In this document: positions 59,401-64,000 of the stretch, in pieces
Position numbering within the stretch: the stretch's first letter is position 1
Layout of the letters: each line of letters opens with the position of its first letter
Assembly (NCBI GenBank): GCA_005784505.1
Contig: VCAZ01000008.1
Span: 8,452,763 to 8,516,762, forward strand
From: Bagarius yarrelli
Lineage: Eukaryota > Chordata > Actinopteri > Siluriformes > Sisoridae
Direction of reading: 5' to 3'
Length of the DNA: 64,000 bases
The notes under the pieces: generated by a model
The model's input: only the letters and a program-made list of their open reading frames with translations
Database searches by the model: none
What the model was told of the DNA's origin: nothing
Position numbers and translations under genes: made by a program

Positions 59401-61666
59401 CCCCTGAAGGGAACAGCCTGAAGGGAAGAAGAATAAAAGTAATTTTTACAGTCCAGGCTTTAGACTGTGACTTTGTATCATATTTTTTATGCAACATCTC
59501 TAGATTTGTTTTTAGACAATATGGGTTGTATAAACCTGACCTGGTAAAACTCTGGATGTTTATTCTGAGTTTTATTAGATAGGCTTCTTTATGGCTGTGT
59601 TATGTGATATATTCGTAAATTGTTACGGATGTACAAATTATCGTACAAATATTGCAGAGTTCTCATGACTGATGTTGATAATAAGAAAGAGACAGAGTAT
59701 CAGATAAAAGTGGACAGACAGGGAGAGGAGTTTCTTTGGTGTAATTGGACCACAGGGGTTGTCCATTATCTGTGAAGTCCAAATCAGACAAGAAAAAGTG
59801 ACTTGTCTTCAGGTTTCCCAGACAGTTCAAAGGAATAAGTCCCTGTTGTTTGGTGTTAGAGTGTATTCAGGTAGTAGAGCAGCTAAAACACACCAATTAA
59901 CGAGCCCTTCATTAGGATTGAAATGTTAACCCAGTGAAAACCATGTAGAAGAAATGTTCAACATTAACATTTGTGGTACAAAAAAACAGAGCTTAGATCT
60001 TCACCTTACTTTCTCTTCCTACCACACCCCATTCACCACTATCCCCTTTTCAGCCGTATTCAAGTCCAGTTTCAAATAATATACTGGACTTCCACCACTT
60101 TCTCTTAACAAAGCTTCCAAACGTCATTGCATTTAGCTGAAATGAGGTTTGCTAAATGAGTGATGAAGAATGAATTATAAAGAATTCAGAAGCTAAAATT
60201 ATCCAGACTTCATTGTAGTCATGTGCCATTTCTAGCCGAAACACATTTTCTCCACTTGTAGTAAAGGTTTAGTTGGTCAAGCTTGATCAATATTAGCTAG
60301 CTAGCAAAAAAAATTTTTAATAAGTAATATACCCTATAGGGGAAGTAATAGTGTAGTGGTTAAGGTGTTGGACTGCTGATTGGAAGATAGGGGTTCGATT
60401 CCCAGCATCATCCAGCTGCCATTGCTGGTTTCCTGAGCAAGGCCCTTAACCCCCAGTTGCTCAGATTTATAAGGGAGATAAATGTAACTCGCTCTGGATA
60501 AGGATGTCTGCCAATTGCTGTTCATGTAAATTTGTTGTTGTTAATTTGCACATTTCATGTCTTACCTCATCTTACAATATGGTTGGCGTTATTTGCGTTA
60601 TGTCCTCTATTGTCTTTTTTGCACTGTCCTTGTAATGTTTGTATTGTTTATTGCACTGTTTCTATTGTTTGTCTGTTTCTGCACTGTCTGCACTAAGTTG
60701 CACACATGCACTTTATGTCTATCCTGTTTAGTGGCTTTTTGTTGTTGTGGAATTCTGTTTTGTGTAGCACCAGGGGGTCCTGGAGAAACGTTATCTCATT
60801 TCACTGTGTACTGCATCTGCTATATATGGCTGAAACTGACAATAAAGCTCCTTGAACTTGAACACATGCCTTTAAAAAAAAGGACCACATGCAAAATTAG
60901 CCAAAATAATGTTGGTCTATAACTACTGTTCCACTTACATTTGCAGCATTTGGCAGATGTCCTTATCCAGAGCGACTTACAATATTCCTTGTTATACAGC
61001 TGAGCAATTGGGGGTTAAGGGCCTTGCTCAGGGGCCCAACAGTGGTGGCTTGTTTGACCTGGGGATCGAACCCACAACCTTCGGGTTGGTAATCCAACAC
61101 CTTAACCATGAGCCACCACTTGCCCTAAAACACATACCTTTAAGCTGGAAGATCAAGCTAAAGTTTAATCAATAAAAACATGAGATATACACACTTAGTT
61201 CTTAGTGCAGCTGGTAGCTGTGAACAAATATTTGGTGCAGGCTAATTTAATAAAAACAAATAAAATAGCATTAAATATTTTGGCATTAAAGTGTTTCGCA
61301 AGGTTTTGTCAAACAAGGCTATAAAACCAGTCAAGCCCTAAAGTAATGATACAATAGCAGCTAAGCCTTGTGTTTTATAAAAGTTTCATGCAAACGGAAA
61401 AGTCTTTACAAATCCTAGACTCAGACAACAATGGACAAGACTCAGGTCTCATTGTCTTTAGAGTTTGATCCTGATCTAAAGTCACTGGATTTGGGACTGC
61501 CTTTCATTTTTACTGTCTTTTTATAGGTGTTATAGCTCTCTTCTGTCGCCAGTATGACATCATCAAAGACAACGAGCCCAACAACAACAAAGACAAAGCC
61601 AAGAACTCCTCGGAGTGCAGCACACCCGAGCACCCCACAGGGGGGCTACTGCGCAGCAAGGTTTAA
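37145..61666 (+). CDS. fndc5: fndc5, irisin precursor, five coding exons (join 37145-37238, 51091-51206, 53173-53371, 56427-56513, 61527-61666)
   Basis: The joined exons give 636 nt and 211 residues, close to the roughly 210 residues of mammalian FNDC5. Residues 1-31 form a signal peptide with hydrophobic core VLLLLACMFA and likely cleavage after A31. Residues 32 to about 124 are one fibronectin type III domain, with sequons N39-V-T and N84-T-T. The hallmark stretch EVNTTTRSCALWDLE is present. Residues 154-172 are a transmembrane helix (LIIIVVVLVMWAGVIALFC), followed by the tail RQYDIIKDNEPNNN and the end LLRSK. In mammals the ectodomain is shed as irisin, an exercise-related hormone. FNDC4 is the only close alternative; KKDVRM, the EPNNN tail and LLRSK favour FNDC5. 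I cannot tell whether this is fndc5a or fndc5b. The start is the ATG at 37145, with A at -3 and G at +4. The gene spans 24.5 kb because of repeat-filled introns. Confidence 0.95.
37442..37463. repeat. (GT)n microsatellite
   Basis: About 10 GT units near the start of fndc5 intron 1. Confidence 0.9.
37783..37851. repeat. (TA)n microsatellite
   Basis: About 34 uninterrupted TA units in intron 1. ATT-rich sequence follows to about 37950. Confidence 0.95.
38241..38620 (+). repeat. SINE B copy, full length
   Basis: The head GGCAGCACGGTGGCTTAGTG carries the A box, and GGGTTCAATTCCCGGGC is the B box. The core TTCTCCCTGTGCTTGTGTGG and the tail GAATGAATGAATAATTAGG are present. Best full-length example in the window. 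Confidence 0.93.
38621..39963. other. intron 1 sequence, LINE-tail-like part and (CTAAT)n
   Basis: Mostly unassigned. A likely LINE 3' tail at about 39380-39485 (TTACCCACCTCTGTAATTAT) leads into a pentanucleotide (CTAAT)n array at 39508-39549. Confidence 0.5.
39964..40138 (+). repeat. SINE A copy
   Basis: It has GCGGTAGCACAGTGGTTAAG and the 3' block TGTAAGTCGCTCTGGATAA. The end GGTAAATGTAAAATG is present. The TTGCCACTGTTGGGCCC block is deleted. Confidence 0.9.
40139..41120. other. no feature recognised in intron 1
   Basis: Mixed sequence without a supported exon or repeat, except short AGT triplets near 41000. Confidence 0.45.
41125..41470 (+). repeat. SINE B copy
   Basis: It contains GTGGTTAGCACTGTTGCTTC, CCGGGTTCGATTCCGAGGCA, CCGGTTTCCTCCCACAGTAC and the tail GACGAATGAATGAATAAC. 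Confidence 0.92.
41703..41895 (-). repeat. SINE A copy
   Basis: It runs CACATTTCCGGCATTGGGCA, CAACTGAGCAATTGGGGGTT and GGCTTGCTCAGGGGCCCAAC to TTACCCACTAGGCTACAACT. Confidence 0.9.
42230..42700 (-). pseudogene. RTE-like LINE C-terminal fragment with 36-bp triplication
   Basis: A 154-codon open frame contains VVRPAMMYGLET three times in a row. It continues VALRKRQVAELKMLRF, RLRWFGHVQRRDSEYI and PGRRKRERPKRRYMD and ends RVRWRQMIR. This is the C-terminal region of a fish non-LTR retrotransposon ORF. The triplication is an exact 36-bp tandem repeat at 42573-42680. The catalytic reverse transcriptase part is absent. The copy at 58980-59400 is related. Confidence 0.85.
42573..42680. repeat. 36-bp perfect tandem triplication
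   Basis: Three identical 36-base units lie within the LINE fragment. They keep its frame open. Identity of the units suggests a recent expansion or replication slippage. Confidence 0.95.
42701..43574. other. no feature recognised in intron 1
   Basis: Unassigned sequence with a short ATAGT array near 43100-43135. Confidence 0.45.
43575..43790 (+). pseudogene. Tc1-like transposon 3' end (family 4)
   Basis: It has GTTGTGACTAAATAAGCAAA, CCAAATCTGGAATAGGATAT and a terminus CCCCAATACTTTTGTCCATA. The same terminus occurs inverted at 44652. Confidence 0.75.
43878..44472 (-). repeat. SINE B copy split by a SINE C
   Basis: The left part holds TTATTCCTAATCAGGGTCAC and GGACAGGTCGCCAGATCTTC. The right part holds TTTTTGGACTGTGGGAGGAA, CTGGGAATACGAACCTGGG and the head TAACCACTAAGCCACCA. 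A SINE C occupies 44039-44304. Confidence 0.9.
44039..44304 (-). repeat. SINE C copy inserted in SINE B
   Basis: It starts TATATTTATTGTCATTGTGC and has AGGGTCAGCTATGATACAGT, CCCTGGAGCAGGAAGGGTTA and GGGGCTTGAACCCAGGTG. It ends with the head AACCATTTAAGCCACCGCTG. TTAAATA on the left and TTAAAATA slightly to the right may be its target duplication. Confidence 0.88.
44650..45085 (-). pseudogene. Tc1-like transposon 3' half, inverted (family 4)
   Basis: The terminus ATATGGACAAAAGTATCGGG is followed by CTGACCATCAAATCTATATG. Reversed transposase coding follows: GTTCCAAATCATCCCAAAGC, GGGTTAAGTCAGGGCCAGGG (reversed LNP block) and GAATTGCCATGCTAGAACAA. It carries many indels. Confidence 0.78.
45086..45470. 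other. no feature recognised in intron 1
   Basis: Unassigned sequence of moderate GC. No splice-flanked coding frame is supported. Confidence 0.45.
45474..45627 (-). repeat. SINE A copy, degraded
   Basis: It has ACATTTACAGCAACTGTCAG, AGAGCCTTGCTTAGGGGCCC and AATCTTCCGATCTGCAGTTT. Confidence 0.8.
45961..46131 (+). repeat. SINE A copy
   Basis: It runs AGAGGAAGTGGTAGGACAGT to AGCGTCTGCCAAATGCTGTA. The TCGCTCTGGATAAG block is partly deleted. Confidence 0.88.
46132..46670. other. no feature recognised in intron 1
   Basis: AT-rich sequence without supported features. Confidence 0.45.
46672..46832 (-). repeat. SINE A copy
   Basis: It has GATGCCTTTATCCAGACCGA, AGGGTCTTGCTCCGGGGCCC and CTAGCAGTCCATCACCTTAA. 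It faces the next copy in inverted orientation. Confidence 0.87.
46848..47020 (+). repeat. SINE A copy
   Basis: It has GATGTTAAGGTGTTAGACTG, GATCCTGGGTTCAATTTTCA and AATGGGCCCCTAAACAAGGC. The tail is degraded. With the previous copy it forms an inverted pair about 15 bases apart. Confidence 0.82.
47259..47432 (+). repeat. SINE A copy, internal deletion in head
   Basis: It has GGCGGAACTGGTAGTGCAGT and GGTGTTGGGTTCGATTCCCA (A-to-B box spacer shortened). The 3' end GGACATCTGCCAAATGCTGT and GTAAATGTAAATG is intact. Confidence 0.9.
47433..48366. other. no feature recognised in intron 1
   Basis: Unassigned sequence. No supported exon, RNA or known repeat. Confidence 0.45.
48367..48592 (-). repeat. 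SINE C copy
   Basis: It has GTCTTTACTTGTCACATATA, CAGGGTCAGCTATGATATAG, CGCCCCTGGTGCCGGAAGTG and GGGGCTTGAACGCAATTC. Confidence 0.85.
48601..48798 (-). repeat. SINE A copy
   Basis: It begins TTTACATTTACATTTGCAGC and has CAACTGAGCAATTGGGGCTT and GGGAATTGAACCCAGGTTCT. It ends CTACCACTTCCCA. The copy is nearly full length. Confidence 0.92.
48799..50485. other. no gene recognised in intron 1; possible MITE near 49615-50090
   Basis: The part from GCCGGATTTACACTGTGCCA to AACTATAGTGTGACACGTGG has a style and composition that suggest a non-autonomous DNA transposon. I could not define inverted ends. An open frame at 49595-49897 has no familiar domain. Confidence 0.35.
50487..50512. repeat. (GT)n microsatellite
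   Basis: About 13 GT units in intron 1. Confidence 0.9.
51091..51206 (+). CDS. fndc5: fndc5 coding exon 2 (first half of FN3 domain)
   Basis: The exon is 116 nt with acceptor TTTACAG and donor GTACTG. It completes D32 and runs to Q70, ending in phase 0. It encodes the start of the FN3 fold: the sequon NVT, the VVTWD strand with the conserved tryptophan, and VIGFAITQQ. It lies at the end of the 13.9 kb intron 1. Confidence 0.94.
51281..51314. repeat. (GT)n microsatellite
   Basis: GT array 75 bases after the exon 2 donor. Confidence 0.9.
51510..51678 (-). repeat. SINE C copy
   Basis: It has TTTTTTGTCACATAAACTTT, GCGCAGGGTCAGCTATGATA, CAGCGCCCCTGGGGCGTCTT and GGGGGCTTGAACCCTGGTCT. Its middle is shortened. 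Confidence 0.87.
51679..52140. other. no feature recognised in intron 2
   Basis: Unassigned AT-rich intron sequence. Confidence 0.45.
52141..52590 (-). repeat. dispersed fish repeat (same family as 25225-25705) carrying a G tract
   Basis: Reversed family blocks are visible: TATAGCGCTTTATAAAAATA, AGATTGTGTCAAAGCAGATT, and CTTGAAAGAAACCAGGCTCA. In the 25225 copy, the next block is GGGTTCC then CCAGATGAGGATG. Here that place is taken by the 102-nt G tract. Confidence 0.7.
52379..52480. repeat. near-pure poly-G tract, about 102 nt
   Basis: 99 of 102 bases are G on the + strand. The only interruptions are C at 52409 and T at 52453 and 52470. It lies on the coding strand of fndc5 intron 2, about 700 bases before exon 3. 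It could form G-quadruplexes in DNA or RNA. Assembly length in such tracts is unreliable. Confidence 0.9.
52826..52995 (+). repeat. SINE C copy, degraded
   Basis: It has AGCTTAAGCTTGGGTTGCTG, GCAGGACCCTTTACTCTTTC and TGCTTTAGGGGTTCTGTAAC, the reverse of the conserved block in other C copies. Confidence 0.7.
53173..53371 (+). CDS. fndc5: fndc5 coding exon 3 (second half of FN3 domain)
   Basis: The exon is 199 nt with acceptor TTTCAG and donor GTAAGT. It encodes K71-P136 and ends in phase 1. It carries the sequon N84-T-T, the invariant ALWDLE and the tyrosine-corner strand EYIVHVQSIS. The segment EKMASKSP is where the irisin ectodomain meets the juxtamembrane stalk. This is the most strongly conserved exon and the basis for calling FNDC5. 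Confidence 0.95.
53403..53473. repeat. (TA)n microsatellite
   Basis: About 35 TA units starting 32 bases after the exon 3 donor. Confidence 0.95.
53533..53579. repeat. (TAAAA)n microsatellite
   Basis: About eight AAAAT units leading into an A run. Confidence 0.9.
53580..54025. other. no feature recognised in intron 3
   Basis: Sequence with several A and T runs; GTTCCCAAGG near 53503 and TTTGGGAACCACTG near 53868 are inverted and could be the ends of a hAT-type element (about 53500-53885). Confidence 0.4.
54030..54145 (-). repeat. SINE C fragment
   Basis: It has CAGCCCCCTGGAGCAGAAAA, GGTTAAGGGTCTTGCTCAGA and GGTGGGGGCTTGAACCC. The 3' half is missing. Confidence 0.75.
54150..54354 (-). repeat. 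SINE A copy
   Basis: It has CCAGCATTTGGCAGACGCCT, TTATCCAAAGCGACTTATAT, and the head CCATCGTGCTACCATTTTCT. A short AAC-rich insertion sits in the middle. Confidence 0.88.
54449..54545 (+). repeat. SINE A copy, 3' truncated
   Basis: It has AAGTGGTAGCTCAGTTGTTA and ACGCTGCCACAGCTGGGCCC. It ends after TAAGCAGTGCCCTTAAG. Confidence 0.8.
54569..54741 (+). repeat. SINE A copy
   Basis: It runs GGGAAGTGGTGGCTCATAGT, GCCACCACTGTTGGACCCCT to GGGGCGTCTGCCAAATGCCG and TAAATGTAAATG. It faces the copy at 54150 in inverted orientation. Confidence 0.9.
54742..56426. other. intron 3 remainder; A/T homopolymers only
   Basis: No gene or known transposon was recognised. It contains T runs near 55577 and 55812, an AG-rich purine stretch near 55345-55380 and an A run at 55914-55937. 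Confidence 0.45.
56427..56513 (+). CDS. fndc5: fndc5 coding exon 4 (stalk and transmembrane helix)
   Basis: The exon is 87 nt, phase 1 on both sides, with acceptor TTTCAG and donor GTAATA. It encodes D137-A165: the acidic juxtamembrane stalk DDVTMKEVG, then RAGE and the first two thirds of the membrane helix. Ectodomain shedding to release irisin would occur just before this exon or within its first residues. Confidence 0.93.
56514..57000. other. no feature recognised in intron 4 start
   Basis: Unassigned intron sequence. Confidence 0.45.
57001..57320 (+). repeat. SINE B copy
   Basis: It has CACTGTTAGCACTGTTGCCT, TTGCATGTTCTCCCTGTGCT, CCCACAGTCCAAAAACATGT and a GAATGAATGAATG tail. The first bases of the head are lost. 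Confidence 0.92.
58010..58200 (+). repeat. SINE A copy inside the LINE
   Basis: It has GAAAGTGGTAGCTTAGTGGT, CCTGAGCAAGGCCCTTAACC and TCGCCCTGGATAAAGGCAAC. The tail is ATACATTTTG. Confidence 0.87.
58201..58345 (+). repeat. SINE A copy inside the LINE, internally deleted
   Basis: It has AGGGAAAGTGGTAGCACAGT and TAGCATCACCAAGTTGCC, then jumps to GGTAAGGGCATCTGCCAAAT and TACATGTAAATGTAA. It joins the previous copy head to tail. Both share the variant CAAATGGCATACAT. Confidence 0.87.
59436..60338. other. no feature recognised in intron 4
   Basis: Unassigned sequence. No supported exon or known repeat. Confidence 0.45.
60340..60531 (+). repeat. SINE A copy
   Basis: It has GGGGAAGTAATAGTGTAGTG, the B box GGTTCGATTCCC and GAGCAAGGCCCTTAACCCCC. 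The end is TTCATGTAAAT. The copy is full length. Confidence 0.92.
60545..60866 (+). repeat. L2-like LINE 3' UTR
   Basis: It shares TTGCACACATGCACTTTATG, GTCCTGGAGAAACGTT, TTTCACTGTGTACTG and CTATATATGG with the LINE end at 21700-21941. It ends AATAAAGCTCCTTGAACTTG. No coding part is present. Confidence 0.78.
60938..61127 (-). repeat. SINE A copy
   Basis: It has ACATTTGCAGCATTTGGCAG, GCAATTGGGGGTTAAGGGCC and the head TTAACCATGAGCCACCACTT. It is full length and inverted relative to the copy at 60340. Confidence 0.92.
61128..61526. other. no feature recognised, end of intron 4
   Basis: Unassigned sequence before the exon 5 acceptor, with the expected T-rich tract (TTTTTACTGTCTTTTTATAG). Confidence 0.5.
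61527..61666 (+). CDS. fndc5: fndc5 coding exon 5 (helix end and cytoplasmic tail, stop TAA)
   Basis: The acceptor is TTATAG. The exon encodes G166-V211: the rest of the helix, CRQYDIIKDNEPNNN, a Lys/Ser-rich linker and STPEHPTGGLLRSKV, then TAA at 61664-61666. The last codons read AAG GTT TAA, so GT at 61661 could also serve as a weak donor. In that case the coding part would end at 61660 with LLRSK, followed by residues from a later exon. Confidence 0.9.
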
Positions 61667-62624
61667 CCAACTACAGGCAATAACAGGCTTCAGCCTCAGG
61701 ACATGTATGTCTATTTCTTATCCTCGTATGGTATATTCCATCCATTTAAATCATATTTTAAACCTTTATTTTTATCACAATTTTCAGGCAATTTTTAATA
61801 ATTATTTTATTTTTTTATTTAATTCAGCTATTCAAGTTTCCCAGATCGAAAGTTTTTGTCTGGCCACATTGATTTAGCTAAAACTACATCAATCAAAATC
61901 AGCTATACTTGTACCATCTGCTTGCTGTGTAAAAATGCATATAGCAGTATTTTCTGTAAAATCATAACTTAAAATATTGCGCTGTCAGGTGGCAGAAGTT
62001 TCCAGAAAATGAAAGACAGAATCTAAGGAGGGGCAAAAAGTTGTCGACCAGCCGTCAGTGTAAAAATGGATAGTCAAAAAAACCCCACAAGACTAAGTAC
62101 AATCCTGGTAAAGCAATTAAAGTCTATTAAAATGTGTCGACAAAGAGGTCAATGAATGAATAAGTCTCCATCCGAAATCACGTCCTAGTTCAGTATGTAA
62201 TACGTTTAAGTAGGAAGGAACTTCCTGACCATTACACATGTGCGTTCTTATACTATAGTAACAGGTAGTATAAATGAAATTTGGACATACTCCAAGCTGG
62301 ATAAGGTTTAACTTGAATGATGTTAAACAAGTGCAATTGAACTACAAAAAAAACAATGTATTTCTTTTCTTTAGGCACTTAAAGCTACTTAAAGCACTTA
62401 AAAAGTGCCGCGTTGGTGCTTTCCGCCACTTCCAAATATGACAAATTGTCATGGGGTAGTAAAATGTGAATCGCATGCATACTTCAAAATCTGGGCGAAG
62501 TAGTAGGTTATTCTAGAACTTTTCACATACTGTAAATCACATACTAAGGATCTGGACGTTCTACTTGCCTCGTAATACTACGTTTATATATGTTTATAAT
62601 TGTATTATATACGTTTTCACTATA
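61667..62624. other. 3' UTR or last intron of fndc5, nothing else recognised
   Basis: AT-rich. It would be 3' UTR if the TAA at 61664 is used, or intron if the 63177 exon is used. No RNA or repeat was recognised. Confidence 0.45.
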
Positions 62625-62625
<1 letters not shown>

Positions 62626-62665
<40 letters not shown>

Positions 62666-62678
62666 ATATATAATATAT

Positions 62679-62766
<88 letters not shown>
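62626..62766. repeat. (TA)n microsatellite, compound
   Basis: About 140 bases of TA units broken by TTATTATATATAATATATAG. An AATAAA lies at 62768-62773 right after it and could serve as a polyadenylation signal, though it may be chance. Confidence 0.95.
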
Positions 62767-62773
<7 letters not shown>

Positions 62774-63176
62774 AAAATGGAAGCATGCGATTTTATCCAG
62801 ACCTTGGGTGTCTTGTAATCAGAAGTATGGGGACTGCGGACATGACAGACTTTTGGTTCATCACACTTAAAAGACTTTTAGACTTTTATAGGACATTAAT
62901 AAGGTTATATAGAACATTAAACAACGGCCAATTTTTATGATTACGACAGCAGTTCTTAGGTACAAATCTGCAGGACTAAAATGAAATTATAGACTGAGGC
63001 TAAAGAAAAGGGAGATAAACTAGTAATGACCGGTCACACCAGTCTGCCTGCCTCTAATATAATATTGCCAAATTCTTCATCCTATCCAAGCAAGTCATGA
63101 TTTAAATTCTATTTTCGACGCATTAACATATGTGGGTTAACTTTTGCCTCTTTATCGTTGATTTGCTCTCCCACAG
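62774..63176. other. no feature recognised
   Basis: Unassigned sequence ending in a pyrimidine tract and CAG at 63176. Confidence 0.45.
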
Positions 63177-63560
63177 AGCTGAGATCTACCGGAAAGCCAT
63201 CAAATGACATTACTGTACAAGAGTGCCCATCATCATTTAAAAGGACTTGCACATCTCATACCATTCCAACAAATATAGTAGACCCTCTGGTGCTTGTCTA
63301 CTATTGTGCACAAAGACAATGATCCACTCGAGCACATTTGACGAGTCTGTTTGAGCACATCGGAAGACTGACGCATTTAAAAGTGCATGACCGGCCGTTC
63401 CCTTGGGTCTGGCTCCAAACAGAGACGTTCCCTAAGCTCTGAGAAGAGAGCGCAAGAAATCCCAGGACACTCTGCTTTCAGCGCCGCCTTCCACAGATAA
63501 GCAAAATGTGTCATCGCTTTTGAAGGGAAGATGATAATGAACCGGAATGAATGAAGGGGA
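63177..63560 (+). other. fndc5: candidate alternative last exon / 3' UTR of fndc5
   Basis: A good pyrimidine tract ends in CTCTCCCACAG at 63176. Joining AAG at 61658-61660 to 63177 gives AAG AGC TGA, a protein ending LLRSKS. From recall, some mammalian FNDC5 transcripts end LLRSKI after splicing to a last exon that supplies one codon and a stop, while others read through the donor. The following sequence is non-repetitive and of higher complexity, as expected for a 3' UTR. The donor GTTTAA is weak and the far end of the exon is not defined. Confidence 0.45.
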
Positions 63561-64000
63561 ACAATTTACCCCTCAAGCTTTTCCTTCCTTATCAGTGCTG
63601 GAGCAGGATCGTATGAGGAAGGGGACAAACCGAAGCTATTTTACGTATCTCTTTGCATACCCTCTCTCTCTTTATTTAATCGCTTTGGTTCCTTTTTTTT
63701 TCCTCTTTCCACCCATTTTCTTTTCTCTGCATGAGGTTTCTTTTCCAGTCAGAAAAGGATTCAGCGCTGTAAACGTTTTAATGTGTATTGGTGCGGTACG
63801 ATCTCTCGCTCCATAAGCACTCTGACGCTCTCAGGGCACCCGAGTTAAAATCCAGAGGATGAATAATACAGTGGCTCATGCTAAACCTCATCCATCACGC
63901 CGCCTACATCAATCCCATCACAATATATAGACGACGTACAGTATATTATATTATATTATATTAACGCGGTGATGAAGAATATATTTAATCACTCGTGCGT
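63561..64000. other. no gene recognised
   Basis: T-rich and mixed sequence with a short (ATTAT) run near 63940-63960. It may still be fndc5 3' UTR or lie beyond it. Confidence 0.4.

Larger units (their letters stand above)
57345..59435 (+). pseudogene. RTE-like LINE, decayed ORF with two SINE insertions
   Basis: About 2 kb of a non-LTR retrotransposon in the sense of fndc5. Recognisable translated blocks in order are RRYLKRMKSGKAVGP near 57805-57845, MPRKSTMDAIFALRILIKKH near 58410-58470, and YKTVVRPAMLYGLETVALKK near 58985-59045. RLRWFGH-like and RRTYMHVINEDMKLVDASK sequences follow near 59190-59350. It ends near GCGGTGACCCCTGAAGGGAA. Stops and frameshifts are frequent, and the segment with the catalytic Asp-Asp motif is not recognisable. 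SINE A copies lie at 58010-58200 and 58201-58345. Confidence 0.82.

Noticed and set aside
1093..61127. tRNA genes suggested by A and B box matches at many SINE positions
   Set aside because: The heads do not continue into a full cloverleaf. Each is followed by the SINE body and repeated many times, so these are tRNA-derived SINE heads.
37145..61666. Assignment of the gene as fndc4
   Set aside because: The FN3 part (KKDVRM, ALWDLE), the cytoplasmic EPNNN and the LLRSK end fit FNDC5 better than what I recall of FNDC4.
63177..63207. AEIYRKAIK followed by TGA as the C-terminus of another gene
   Set aside because: Nine coding-like codons are too few, and the phase does not fit the fndc5 exon 5 donor. 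Kept only as an alternative last-exon candidate.

Overview
The window is vertebrate nuclear DNA, almost certainly from a teleost fish, and probably from a catfish or another otophysan (inferred from the repeat types). It is AT-rich and crowded with microsatellites and with tRNA-derived SINEs. Decayed Tc1/mariner and hAT transposons, non-LTR retrotransposon remnants and solo LTRs are also present. There is no sign of operons or of prokaryotic or viral gene organisation.

I can support one protein-coding gene: fndc5, the precursor of the myokine irisin, on the + strand. Five coding exons lie at 37145-37238, 51091-51206, 53173-53371, 56427-56513 and 61527-61666. All introns are GT-AG and the phases agree (1, 0, 1, 1). 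The join is 636 nt and encodes 211 residues. In order these are a signal peptide, one fibronectin type III domain (the irisin part) with two N-glycosylation sequons, a single transmembrane helix and a short conserved cytoplasmic tail. The first exon sits in a CpG-rich island preceded by a 0.5 kb GATA/GACA satellite. The leader carries three upstream AUG elements. The last coding exon ends AAG|GTT TAA, so its stop may lie inside an optional splice donor. A plausible alternative last exon begins at 63177.

Positions 1-36900 are intergenic, with no host gene that I recognise. They hold three different Tc1/mariner families, an internally deleted hAT element (9432-10680), a 20-bp minisatellite with a 221-bp higher-order period (14604-15480), and a three-level nest at 20716-22031 (SINE in LINE in solo LTR). 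There is also a second solo LTR with a perfect 5-bp duplication (32255-32656) and a long CT tract. Many copies of SINE A are scattered through it (tRNA-like head, tail TAAATGTAAATG), with several of SINE B (DANA/Mermaid-like).

Positions 37239-61526 are fndc5 introns filled with the same repeat families. SINE C is enriched here: five of the six copies I found. The introns also hold two RTE-like LINE remnants, one with an exact three-fold 36-bp in-frame repeat, and a roughly 102-nt almost pure G tract in intron 2. Positions 61667-64000 are 3' flank or 3' UTR, including a long TA microsatellite.

Repeat family names come from recalled features and are less certain than the positions. Most repeat boundaries are good to about 5-15 bases.
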